NCBI GenBank assembly: GCA_023434365.1
Contig: JAEYSV010000030.1
Location: 1 to 64,000, forward strand
DNA from: Bacillota bacterium
GTDB lineage: Bacteria; Bacillota; Clostridia; Lachnospirales; Lachnospiraceae
DNA length: 64,000 bases
Reading direction: 5' to 3'
Part shown: piece after piece, positions 1-7,464 of the stretch
Layout of the letters: every line of letters begins with the position of its first letter
Numbering within the stretch: position 1 is the stretch's first letter
Made by a program: the position numbers and the translations under genes
The notes under the pieces: model-generated
The model's database searches: none
What the model saw: the letters and a program-made list of their open reading frames with translations, nothing else
Told to the model about the DNA's origin: nothing

Positions 1-157
1 TTTCATTCGATAGCGAAAGCGGCCGCACATATTCATTTTCATGTCAACTATTTTTTGAAAAAAAAAGACCCCTATACCATTTATTGATATAAAGATCTAA
101 TTTTGTTATCTTAACTTAATGACATTGACCTATATGGTACCCCTTTTTTTAGTAAGA

Positions 158-2404
158 TTAACAAAACTCTTGCTGCCTATAGTCCTGAATCGTACCACTA
201 AAATTAAGACCATAGCCAAAATCATAAGAATTCCCACACTCATCGGTATATGGCTCCATATCCAGGCCGACATCTTCTCTTTGCAATTCAACTGTTGCCA
301 TATCTTTTGGCATTTGAAATGGTAATAATCCACTTGGCTCATACACTCCTGAAATCACGTCTAATAAGGCCTGATTCTGCACTCCAAAACTCAATACAAT
401 GGCATCTGCTGCTTTTTCAAATTCTGCAACTATCGTTGGATTTCTCATTCCAAGAATAACAATTACCGGCTTATCTCCCATTTTCCTCTTGGTTTCAAGT
501 ACCAAATCAAGGTCCGTCTCATTATCTGTCGTATTCGTTTTGCCATAGTAACTACGATTGGTACTACTTTCTAATGGGTCACCGCCTGCTATACTAATCT
601 TTCTTGCCAGTCTTGCTGTATAAGGGCGATATTGAAGTGAAATTGGTAAATATCCTTCTGTATTGCTATAAGGCTTACACTTTGGTGATTCAATGCATAC
701 AATTGCTACCTCTGCCTCATTAGGTGAATCCACAACAGTAAAATAGTTCTCTACCTGTTTTGGTAACATCATTTTTACTATTTTTTCTTTCTCCACATTA
801 CCAAACCAGTCAATGCTTTCGTTGATTAATCGGTCAGGAATATAAACCTTCGTCTCTCTTTTAAGTGGCAATAACTTTTTTTTATTCTTTAAAAGCACGA
901 TACTCTTAAGCTGTGCTTCATACCCTTCCTTCATAAAATCTGGGTTTCCAACAACCTCACTAGCTTCCTTTGGATCTATATAAGCATTCTCAAACAATCC
1001 AGTACGCATAATATTACGAACCAACCTTGTTGCGGACTGTTCCATTCTTAAACGCATGAACTTTTCCCCGTGCTCCATTACTCCCATCTCATATGCCTTT
1101 ATAATCGGTTCTTTTCGATTATTTCCACCATATTGGTCCACTCCTGCCATTAATGCTTTATAATGGCGCTCTTCTTCGGATGTCTTCTCTACTCCCCAGC
1201 ATTTTCCCGATATAAATACATCCATTTTATCGTTATCATGAGTAATGCTCCAGTCGGTGCAAACCACTCCATCATAATGATACTTTTCTCTTAACAAATC
1301 TGTTATTATGTACTTACTGTAAGCGTTTCCTACATTTTCCCCATCTTTAATATCTTGTCCATATGAGATTGTATAGTAAGGCATCACTGCACTTGCGCAT
1401 TCTGTCTTACCATCTAATGCAAATGCACCCTTTGTAAATGGTAACAGATGCTCATCAAAATTATTCCCTGGATATACTGCGTATTTTCCGTAAGCATAAT
1501 GCGCATCACGTCCACCTTCGCCACTGCCACCGCCTGGCCAATGTTTTACCATTGTATTTACACTATCATATCCCCAGCCATTAGCAATTTCCTTTTCTCC
1601 CGTTGAGGTTTGAAAACCATCACAATAAGCCTTAGCCATAGCGGTTGTTAATTTGGTCCCTTCTCCAAAAGTTCCATCAAATCGCATCCACCTTGGGTCC
1701 GTTGCCAGGTCAATCTGAGGAGAAAGTGCAGTCGCAAGCCCAAGATAACGATATTCTGTTGAGGCAATCTCTCCAAACCGTTTAACTATATTAGGGTCAA
1801 ATGTTGCTGCCAAACCCACAGATTCTGGCCATCGTGATATATCACCACCAGAAGCAATATTAAACTCCGCATTGGCATTTGCGCCGTGACGTGGATCAGA
1901 ACTATTATTAGCTGGAATCCCTAGTCTAGAGCCTTCTGTATAAGCCTGTACGTTGTTATTCCATTTTGCAGCAGTATATGCATCATCTACAATTGTTACA
2001 AGAACATGTCTCAAATGATCTTCGCGCAGGAATTTTTTCTGCTGGTCTGTTAACTGTGTAATCAAAACACCTGCTTCTTCAAATGATTTTCCATTATAGG
2101 TATCAGTATTACCAAACGGACTTTTACTACTAGTAATTGACTGATGTCCACTATAAAGCATTAATCCTGCTATCTCCTCAAGTGTCATCTTTTTTACCAA
2201 ATCAGCAATACGTTCTTCCACTGGTAATCGCCAGTCCTCATAAGGGTCTAACACCCCATTCTTGTTAAGATCCTTGAATGCAAAACCATCCAGTTCAAGT
2301 ATTGACACCCCGGATTCTTTTGAGAATCCCAATACAGGCCCCCCTTCGTTCTTGATTAAACAATAGCCGTCCATTTCAACTAGTTCCCACTTTTTTTGCT
2401 TCAT
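158..2404 (-). CDS. Glycoside hydrolase family 3 enzyme (beta-glucosidase/xylosidase type)
   Basis: A 748-residue GH3 enzyme that should release terminal sugars from beta-linked oligosaccharides. There is no signal peptide, so it is probably cytoplasmic. Seen: an EF-hand-like stretch near residues 42-54 (DLNKNGVLDPYED), the KHWPG substrate-loop motif (the family KHFPG), and VVCTDW with the predicted nucleophile Asp384. The C-terminal half holds the GH3 C-domain and a short fibronectin-like end. The ATG is preceded by GGAGG at good spacing. It stands alone: the next gene upstream (glycosyltransferase) is 361 bp away behind a terminator. The 157 bp downstream hold a nine-T run but no convincing stem. 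Family is certain; the exact sugar specificity cannot be read from sequence. Confidence 0.93.
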   Translation of the reverse strand: MKQKKWELVEMDGYCLIKNEGGPVLGFSKESGVSILELDGFAFKDLNKNGVLDPYEDWRLPVEERIADLVKKMTLEEIAGLMLYSGHQSITSSKSPFGNTDTYNGKSFEEAGVLITQLTDQQKKFLREDHLRHVLVTIVDDAYTAAKWNNNVQAYTEGSRLGIPANNSSDPRHGANANAEFNIASGGDISRWPESVGLAATFDPNIVKRFGEIASTEYRYLGLATALSPQIDLATDPRWMRFDGTFGEGTKLTTAMAKAYCDGFQTSTGEKEIANGWGYDSVNTMVKHWPGGGSGEGGRDAHYAYGKYAVYPGNNFDEHLLPFTKGAFALDGKTECASAVMPYYTISYGQDIKDGENVGNAYSKYIITDLLREKYHYDGVVCTDWSITHDNDKMDVFISGKCWGVEKTSEEERHYKALMAGVDQYGGNNRKEPIIKAYEMGVMEHGEKFMRLRMEQSATRLVRNIMRTGLFENAYIDPKEASEVVGNPDFMKEGYEAQLKSIVLLKNKKKLLPLKRETKVYIPDRLINESIDWFGNVEKEKIVKMMLPKQVENYFTVVDSPNEAEVAIVCIESPKCKPYSNTEGYLPISLQYRPYTARLARKISIAGGDPLESSTNRSYYGKTNTTDNETDLDLVLETKRKMGDKPVIVILGMRNPTIVAEFEKAADAIVLSFGVQNQALLDVISGVYEPSGLLPFQMPKDMATVELQREDVGLDMEPYTDECGNSYDFGYGLNFSGTIQDYRQQEFC

Positions 2405-2570
2405 GTCCTACCTCCGTTATCATTTTCTGTTAAGTCGAAGTCTATAATAATATTATACCTTATATTGCCTGATTTTTCTCTATTTTTTTACCATATTCTT
2501 GTACTTTTCACTTCTGCCGCAGTGCGATCCTTGCGGAGCATTTTTATAACATAGAACGTAATTTCATATG
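2405..2570 (-). promoter_or_regulatory. Probable promoter region of the GH3 gene
   Basis: A TATAAT -10 hexamer on the minus strand lies at 2452-2457, about 48 bp before the GH3 start codon. No good -35 sits 17 bp upstream, which would fit an activator-dependent promoter. A small dyad with CCGCA/TGCGG arms lies near 2517-2535. The rest of this gene-free stretch holds the inverted-repeat element and the glycosyltransferase terminator, listed separately. Confidence 0.4.
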
Positions 2571-2691
2571 AAGATTAGGGCGTCAAAAGCCCTTCAGAAA
2601 ACTTGGCTTAGACAATTTGCACAATTACAAAGTAAATTAAAGTGATACAGGACATAGTTCAATGAGGGCTTTTGACGCCCTAATCATATGA
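2565..2691. repeat. MITE-like inverted-repeat element with flanking direct repeats
   Basis: Two perfect 20-bp inverted arms (2574-2593 and 2665-2684) enclose a 71-bp AT-rich core with no coding capacity. Each arm is itself a small stem (AGGGC/GCCCT). The heptamer CATATGA flanks the element on both sides (2565-2571 and 2685-2691), like a target-site duplication, with two extra bases on the left. It lies between GH3 and the glycosyltransferase terminator. A long RNA hairpin with some other role is the alternative. Confidence 0.5.
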
Positions 2692-2694
2692 TAT

Positions 2695-2735
2695 AAAAAA
2701 GTATCTGTCAGCCCTATATAGAACCTCAGATACTT
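2695..2735 (-). terminator. Intrinsic terminator of the glycosyltransferase gene
   Basis: On the minus strand the arms AAGTATCTG and CAGATACTT form a stem followed directly by a T run. It starts about 30 bp after the glycosyltransferase stop codon. Confidence 0.8.
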
Positions 2736-2765
2736 CCTTTTGTTATCGCAAAGCGTATTTTTTTG

Positions 2766-3812
2766 TTATTTCATTGTTTGTGGACTTAACTCCGGACGAT
2801 ATTGCTGGTAATAATTATCACAGACTTTTTGGTATTCACTAATTAACTGTTTTCCTACTTCTTTTAAGTCTCTTGATTTTGCGACCTGGAATCCTTCTTC
2901 TACTTTACTTTCTAACCTGCCGGTTAGAATTCCTTTAACCTTATCTTCGAATTCCTCATTCTCATTTGCCTTATAACAGTTAACATCATTCATTAGCCAG
3001 TCATCAAAAACAGGAATATCACGAACTAACACCGGTATTCTCATTGCTAATGCTTCTAACACGACGATTCCTTCTGTTTCTTCATGCGTCATAAATAAGA
3101 ATAAATCTGCTCCTCCATAAGCTTCTTTTAGCTCATCACGATTCACATAGCCAGGAAAGAATAGATTTGGTAACTTTGTTTGTACCGCATGCCTTATTTT
3201 AGGAGGCACAGTGTTCAGATTCGTATATCCAAACCAGACAAACTTGTATTCCGGCATACGTTTCGCCATCTCTACAAATTCCAAAATTCCTTTTCTCTCA
3301 ATATATAGCCCAACAGATATGATAATCTTATCTTCCTCTGAAAAATGATATTTTTCTCGAAAACGTCTTCGATATTCTTCATTTGGCTCATAATAAGCAG
3401 TATCAATCCCATTACTTATATTCACGATTGGTTTGTTAATCTTATACCTACTAATTAATTTCTTTGAATAATCAGTTGGAGTAACAATTAAGTCTGCCGT
3501 GTTATAACATTTGGTAATCCAGTATTTAAACATTGGAGCAATCAGGTTAGAACAGATAAATGAGTTACGAAAATCCTCTTGGGTAGAGTGTGCATGATAC
3601 ACAACCTTTTTACCGTGCTTTTTAGCTTTCTTACTCATTCGGTATGATTTTAGGAATATCGTATTAATATGGACAACATCATACTCATCTTTCTCATTCA
3701 TGGTCCAAGGGATATTATTATTTTGAAGAGCTTGTTTTTGATGATAGATGGCTCTACCGACTCCACTCTTTTCTATCATTTTCTGATGGTTTGAGTACAA
3801 TAAGACTTTCAT
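2766..3812 (-). CDS. Family 4 glycosyltransferase (GT-B fold)
   Basis: A 348-residue retaining GT4 glycosyltransferase that should move a sugar from a nucleotide-sugar donor to a lipid or glycan acceptor on the cytoplasmic face of the membrane. Seen: an N-terminal Rossmann domain with an early glycine loop (SGVGRA), NGID at mid-protein, the GLYIERKG donor-domain start, and the EX7E-type motif EETEGIVVLEA. Overall layout resembles the diglucosyl-diacylglycerol synthase branch of GT4, so glycolipid synthesis is a reasonable guess, but the acceptor cannot be proven from sequence. RBS AAGGGG precedes the ATG. It is a single-gene unit with its own terminator. Confidence 0.85.
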   Translation of the reverse strand: MKVLLYSNHQKMIEKSGVGRAIYHQKQALQNNNIPWTMNEKDEYDVVHINTIFLKSYRMSKKAKKHGKKVVYHAHSTQEDFRNSFICSNLIAPMFKYWITKCYNTADLIVTPTDYSKKLISRYKINKPIVNISNGIDTAYYEPNEEYRRRFREKYHFSEEDKIIISVGLYIERKGILEFVEMAKRMPEYKFVWFGYTNLNTVPPKIRHAVQTKLPNLFFPGYVNRDELKEAYGGADLFLFMTHEETEGIVVLEALAMRIPVLVRDIPVFDDWLMNDVNCYKANENEEFEDKVKGILTGRLESKVEEGFQVAKSRDLKEVGKQLISEYQKVCDNYYQQYRPELSPQTMK

Positions 3813-3927
3813 ACACAGATTCCCCTTTTTTCACTTTGCATTAATTATCTTTTCCCATCATATCATAAAAAACTACGCTTTTCTTTACTTATTTCTTAAG
3901 ACTTTTGAAAAATAGCCATTTTTTCAA

Positions 3928-4335
3928 TTATTTAACTATCTCATATGGCCAATCTATGATTCCGCCAAATTCATAAACGTTTTGATACCCCAGGTCTATT
4001 AGGTCTGCACTGGCTGCTTTACTTCTGTTACCACTACGACAATATACAAGTAACACGGTATTTTTATCTGGGATCATAGTCTCTGCTTCTTTTTTTATAC
4101 TACCTAGCGGCAATAAAACGGCATCCTGAATATGGCCATCTGCATATTCATATTCTTCTCTTACATCAAGAATTATAATATTTTCCTGTTCCATCATATT
4201 TTTGGCTACTTCCTGAGTAATCTGTTGAAACGTCTTATCTGCTTGTTCTAAACCTGGCTCCTTACCCTCATTTGCTCTGCCACAGCCAGTTAAAACACCT
4301 GCTAATGCAATAATAACTAATAATTTTATAACCAT
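3928..4335 (-). CDS. Rhodanese-domain lipoprotein
   Basis: A 135-residue lipoprotein: hydrophobic leader, lipobox LTGC with lipidated Cys18, then one rhodanese domain with the active-site loop CRSGNRS (catalytic Cys99). It would handle sulfane sulfur or other persulfide chemistry on the outside of the membrane. It is the last gene of a three-gene unit behind a ferredoxin and a NapH-like membrane Fe-S protein (19-bp gap), so an electron-linked sulfur or thiol role is plausible. A weak TTGAAAAA/TTTTTCAA hairpin follows near 3904-3926. Confidence 0.88.
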   Translation of the reverse strand: MVIKLLVIIALAGVLTGCGRANEGKEPGLEQADKTFQQITQEVAKNMMEQENIIILDVREEYEYADGHIQDAVLLPLGSIKKEAETMIPDKNTVLLVYCRSGNRSKAASADLIDLGYQNVYEFGGIIDWPYEIVK

Positions 4336-4354
4336 CCATCTTCATCCTTTCTAT

Positions 4355-4975
4355 TTATTTTTCATCTTTCAAATGATACTTCACCTTACAAATGGTCTGC
4401 GTCATAGTTCCCATAGGACAATAGACACACCAGGATTTTGGTTTATACATTGCCATTGTTAAGATACCAAGTAATGTTGATGTAGCCATCATGCTATAAA
4501 ATCCAAAACCAAATTGTACGATCCATGGACTTAAACTACTGTAATCAGCAAAATTCCATGGAAGTTTAAACGTCCACAATAAAGTAATTACTTCTTTTAA
4601 TGATCTTGTTTGTTGTATCACTGCCCACGTATTAAACATCATAACAAAAAACATAACTAAAAAAAAGATTAAAAAACCATAACGGAATGCTGAATGTCTC
4701 ATCCATCTTGGCATTGGTTTATTTCTGGATAATTTTAATTTTCTACCGAGCAAATCAAGCAACTGACCTCTCCCACAGTATTTATTACAATAAGCCTTAC
4801 TGCCTTTCGTAAAAGAAATAACAAGTGGTACGATAAAGCATATCATACCTAGCCATGCAAACATTATGTTAAATAGCGACAGTACCATGTACGCTAATGA
4901 AGCAATCCAAAGATACTCTCTAATTTCTTTCTTTTTTCTTTTTTTTGATTTTTTTATAACTTGCTCTGTTGTCAT
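4355..4975 (-). CDS. NapH/CcoG-like membrane iron-sulfur protein
   Basis: A 206-residue protein with about four hydrophobic segments (near 23-55, 98-122, 140-178). It carries cysteine sets at C63/C67 and at C183, C186 and C196 (CVYCPMG), the pattern of polyferredoxin-type membrane proteins such as NapH. The canonical twin 4Fe-4S ferredoxin tail of NapH is absent. Instead a separate ferredoxin gene lies 42 bp upstream. A plausible role is passing electrons between that ferredoxin and an extracytoplasmic partner such as the downstream rhodanese lipoprotein. The partner assignment is inference from order only. Confidence 0.75.
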   Translation of the reverse strand: MTTEQVIKKSKKRKKKEIREYLWIASLAYMVLSLFNIMFAWLGMICFIVPLVISFTKGSKAYCNKYCGRGQLLDLLGRKLKLSRNKPMPRWMRHSAFRYGFLIFFLVMFFVMMFNTWAVIQQTRSLKEVITLLWTFKLPWNFADYSSLSPWIVQFGFGFYSMMATSTLLGILTMAMYKPKSWCVYCPMGTMTQTICKVKYHLKDEK

Positions 4976-5017
4976 AAATCCTCCCTAGTCTTCCTTTTAT
5001 GCTTTCTATGATTTATT

Positions 5018-5236
5018 TCAATTATTATCTGCTTTCTTTTCTACCATGCAAATAGTTGATGCTGGACATAGTTTCTCACACTTTGTGCAACCTACACATC
5101 GATCTTTATCAATCACCGCATACATTCCATGGTGAATTGTAATTGCTTTAACCGGACAGTTTGCTGCACACAAACCACAGGCAACGCAGTTTTTTTTCTC
5201 TACCTCAGCAACTTTTCGTATCTTATTTTGTGCCAT
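5018..5236 (-). CDS. 2[4Fe-4S] ferredoxin
   Basis: A 72-residue clostridial-type ferredoxin with two complete CxxCxxCxxxC clusters: C17, C20, C23, C27 and C47, C50, C53, C57, the last cysteine of each followed by Pro. It is a soluble low-potential electron carrier and the first gene of the ferredoxin / NapH-like / rhodanese operon. RBS AGGAGG lies just before the ATG. The lysine-rich N-terminus may let it dock to the acidic or membrane partner, but that is speculation. Confidence 0.93.
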   Translation of the reverse strand: MAQNKIRKVAEVEKKNCVACGLCAANCPVKAITIHHGMYAVIDKDRCVGCTKCEKLCPASTICMVEKKADNN

Positions 5237-5378
5237 AATATCCTCCTATCAGATAAAAAACTCCTTGCTCATTCCTTCATGGAGTCTGTTGCTATATCTA
5301 TCGTTCTTTAATAAGATATCAAATATTCTTGCTTTCTTCTGTGACCAAATCACTTATGTGCATCCCCCGGAGGGTTTT

Positions 5379-5457
5379 ATTTCATAGGACGCTATTTTCT
5401 ATGAAATGAAAGAGTTTCACTGACGAAACTTTCCGCCTGCGGCTAGTCGCATATGCG
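5379..5457. repeat. Cluster of four consecutive palindromes
   Basis: Within 80 bp: ATTTCATAG/CTATGAAAT arms (5379-5407), AGTTTC/GAAACT (5413-5430), CCGC-CT-GCGG (5433-5442) and the palindrome CGCATATGCG (5448-5457). The region is non-coding and lies between the ferredoxin operon and the terminator of the next gene. It looks like a compound REP-type element. Confidence 0.5.
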
Positions 5458-5490
5458 AAAAAAAATGCAGGATTGGTTTACTCCTGCATT
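5457..5490 (-). terminator. Intrinsic terminator of the small membrane protein gene
   Basis: Arms AATGCAGGA and TCCTGCATT with a 9-nt loop are followed on the minus strand by eight Ts. It sits 10 bp after the stop codon of the gene ending at 5500. Confidence 0.85.
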
Positions 5491-5499
5491 CTAATTTCA

Positions 5500-5727
5500 C
5501 TATTCTTCATTTTCAGTTGTTTCGCATTCATCGCACTCTATACCATTGGTGCTGCTGTTATTATTCCCGTTACTGTTACCATTGTTACTGAATAATCCAA
5601 TTCCCTTTTTTACCGGTGAAATAACGAATCCTATCACTAGGCCCAATAACAATGCCGTACTTCCAAAAAGTATCTTTTCTTCTTTTGTCCAATCCTTTGC
5701 GATAAATTTAGTCACGCACTCTTTCAT
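5500..5727 (-). CDS. Small single-pass membrane protein of unknown function
   Basis: A 75-residue protein I do not recognise. It has a charged N-terminal 20 residues, one membrane segment (about 22-41, ending ISP), a Gly/Asn/Ser-rich stretch (NGNSNGNNN) and an acidic tail with two cysteines (ECDEC). The gene is supported by RBS AGGAGG, a good promoter (TTGCAT, 17 bp, TACAAT) and its own terminator, so it is a real monocistronic gene. The CxxC-like tail could bind metal or form a disulfide; nothing more can be said. Confidence 0.75.
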   Translation of the reverse strand: MKECVTKFIAKDWTKEEKILFGSTALLLGLVIGFVISPVKKGIGLFSNNGNSNGNNNSSTNGIECDECETTENEE

Positions 5728-5756
5728 ATCATAATCCTCCTACCTTATTTCCTTTT

Positions 5757-5785
5757 ATTGTAACTTATTTAAGGATAAAATGCAA
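5757..5785 (-). promoter_or_regulatory. Sigma-A type promoter of the small membrane protein gene
   Basis: Minus strand TTGCAT (5780-5785), a 17-bp spacer, then TACAAT (5757-5762), about 30 bp before the ATG. Confidence 0.6.
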
Positions 5786-5798
5786 AATGAATCATGCC

Positions 5799-5841
5799 AA
5801 AGAGCAGAAAATGAACATGATGATTTCATTTTCTGCTCTTT
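5799..5841 (-). terminator. Hairpin terminator after the DUF4004 regulator gene
   Basis: Perfect 17-bp arms (5799-5815 and 5825-5841), the pairing beginning AAAGAGCAG. It lies 27 bp after the stop of the gene ending at 5869. The T tract is short on the minus strand and longer on the plus strand. Confidence 0.65.
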
Positions 5842-5868
5842 TTCAGTTCTCTCAATGATGTAATCTAT

Positions 5869-6531
5869 TTAGGACTCGGTGCTACCGCTCTTATCATTGG
5901 AGGCTACCTGAAGCTTACGTTCAATTAATAGCTCTTCTTGTCTTATATTGATTTCTGCAATAATTACTGACTCATTATCAAATATTAACTTACGATATTG
6001 TTCACCACCAACAATAAAACTAACACCCAGCTTGCGGAGAATATATAATCCTGTTTCCTCATTAGCAAACAACTCATAATCCTTATCTAAAACAGAAAGC
6101 AATTGATTCAGTTCACTGCTTGTAATAATCGAAGGACGAATCAATCGTTCAATTAACTGTAGTATTACAACATGCTTACGCTCAAGCAGGATATCCTTTG
6201 CATAAATGGTATAAAACACGTCTCTTGCAAATGAACTGATTACCTCTTTCTCAATCAGAAAATCCATATTATAAAGCTGCGTAGTCTTACTCTGCGATTT
6301 GTTTAACATTTTTGCGATCTCATCTAATTGGATATCTTCCTTCATAGAAAGGATTAACTCTATACGTTCACATATCTTATCTTTAATGAAAAACGTCTCC
6401 TGCCCAGTAGGTGTTGACTTTCTGATAAACCAGTCTTCCGGAATGATATTCATTCGTTTCCAGCGATATAATTGACCATATGAGATATTCATAACCGAAA
6501 GCAAGTCTTTCTTTGAGATTAATTCTTCCAT
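5869..6531 (-). CDS. DUF4004 (YhbD-like) helix-turn-helix regulator
   Basis: A 220-residue protein with a MerR-like winged helix at its N-terminus (ISKKDLLSVMNISYGQLYRWKR, given here in parts: residues 4-25) and a longer C-terminal domain. It matches the YhbD family, which in Bacilli sits beside bactofilin genes, as here. The start was moved to the ATG at 6531 because AGGAG lies just upstream; the longer reading frame has no RBS and overlaps the upstream gene. It may repress or activate the operon through the MerR-like dyad at 7331-7348, but this is inference from the operator geometry and gene order. Confidence 0.8.
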   Translation of the reverse strand: MEELISKKDLLSVMNISYGQLYRWKRMNIIPEDWFIRKSTPTGQETFFIKDKICERIELILSMKEDIQLDEIAKMLNKSQSKTTQLYNMDFLIEKEVISSFARDVFYTIYAKDILLERKHVVILQLIERLIRPSIITSSELNQLLSVLDKDYELFANEETGLYILRKLGVSFIVGGEQYRKLIFDNESVIIAEINIRQEELLIERKLQVASNDKSGSTES

Positions 6532-6553
6532 ATTCTGTCCTCTCCTTATAATA

Positions 6554-7282
6554 TTAAACCTGAACTTTATTGTCCACAACAGATTCCTCATCAATTTCAA
6601 GCATGCCGCTGTATTCGATTAAGCCAATCTTGCAATTAGGTCCTATTTTAACATTGTTACCTCGTACTATTTCTGCAGTTGTATTCTCCAGACGAATTTC
6701 ATCTCCTTCAATTTCTTTTACAATCAATTGATTCGAACGAAGTTTTCCAGGTAGAAAAGAACTGATAAAATTACCAACACTCAGATGACGATTCTCTACA
6801 ATAATCTCACTTCCCCCAATTTCTCCAATTGTGGAAGTACCTGCAAGACGTAAGTGAAAATGTTCACTATTAATACATCCTTCACACGTAATATTGCCTT
6901 CTGTTTCAATTACCTCACTATTAATATCCTGTTTCACCGTAACAAACCCACTCACATCCACATGATTAGCTTTCATGGATCCTTCCGCTTTTAAGGAACC
7001 CCTTACAATTACTCTATCTGCATTAATACCTCCTATCGTTTTATAGGTACCTGATACATCTAAAATATTTGCCACTAACTCTCCCGTTTGTTTGGCTGTT
7101 CCACTGATTTTTGTTTCTTTTGATGTTACATCTCCTTCTAAAGATGCCATTCCTGAAACTCTTAACAAATTGCATGTAAAATTATCAATAACTGTTGCGT
7201 TGCCGTTAATCCGCACTTCATCATAGATGCCTCCACCTATTTTACCCGATCCATCAATACGTATTGATTGCATTTCATTCAT
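6554..7282 (-). CDS. Bactofilin-family polymer-forming protein
   Basis: A 242-residue protein made almost entirely of short repeating beta-strands with the pattern xVxGx...GxI/V (for example IDGSGKIGGG, VRINGNATV, VRGSLKAEG, VDVSGFVTV), the right-handed beta-helix signature of bactofilins. Bactofilins self-assemble into filaments that organise envelope or spore processes. The length is greater than a single bactofilin core (about 110-120 residues), resembling the YhbE/YhbF type of Firmicutes. It is the first gene of a two-gene operon with the DUF4004 regulator, 22 bp apart. RBS GGAGG precedes the ATG. Confidence 0.82.
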   Translation of the reverse strand: MNEMQSIRIDGSGKIGGGIYDEVRINGNATVIDNFTCNLLRVSGMASLEGDVTSKETKISGTAKQTGELVANILDVSGTYKTIGGINADRVIVRGSLKAEGSMKANHVDVSGFVTVKQDINSEVIETEGNITCEGCINSEHFHLRLAGTSTIGEIGGSEIIVENRHLSVGNFISSFLPGKLRSNQLIVKEIEGDEIRLENTTAEIVRGNNVKIGPNCKIGLIEYSGMLEIDEESVVDNKVQV

Positions 7283-7305
7283 AGCACTACCTCCATAACA
7301 TTGTT

Positions 7306-7356
7306 TTACTATTAAATAATTTATTTAATAGTAACATAACAATGTTACACTGTCAA
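7306..7356 (-). promoter_or_regulatory. Bactofilin-operon promoter with two overlapping palindromes
   Basis: Minus strand TTGACA (7351-7356), 17 bp, TACTAT (7328-7333). The spacer holds the dyad GTAACAT/ATGTTAC (7331-7348), placed as MerR-family operators are. A second, 29-bp perfect palindrome with arms TTACTATTAAATAA (7306-7334) covers the -10 and the transcription start region. Such double symmetry strongly suggests control, perhaps by the DUF4004 protein of the same operon. Confidence 0.65.
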
Positions 7357-7395
7357 TACTCTGTTTCATAGGAAATTTCTAATTTCCCATATCAT

Positions 7396-7440
7396 AAAAA
7401 AAAGTATGCCCTGCAGGATTCTCCCTACACTGGCATACTT
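7396..7440 (-). terminator. Intrinsic terminator of the GH5 gene
   Basis: Arms AAGTATGCC and GGCATACTT followed on the minus strand by eight Ts, about 25 bp after the GH5 stop codon. Confidence 0.85.
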
Positions 7441-7464
7441 CGTTTATTATATCTATTACTACCC

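Noticed and set aside
20..27. GCGGCCGC sequence at the left edge as a cloning-vector scar
   Set aside because: Flanking DNA looks native and no other vector sequence is present; a single natural NotI site is plausible.
1..42. A short open frame on the minus strand from an ATG at 42 to the left edge
   Set aside because: No ribosome site upstream and only 14 codons are visible; it cannot be told from chance.
2617..2624. A TTGCACAA box inside the MITE-like element as a further AraC site
   Set aside because: Single 7-8 bp matches are expected by chance in AT-rich DNA, and it is not near a second box.
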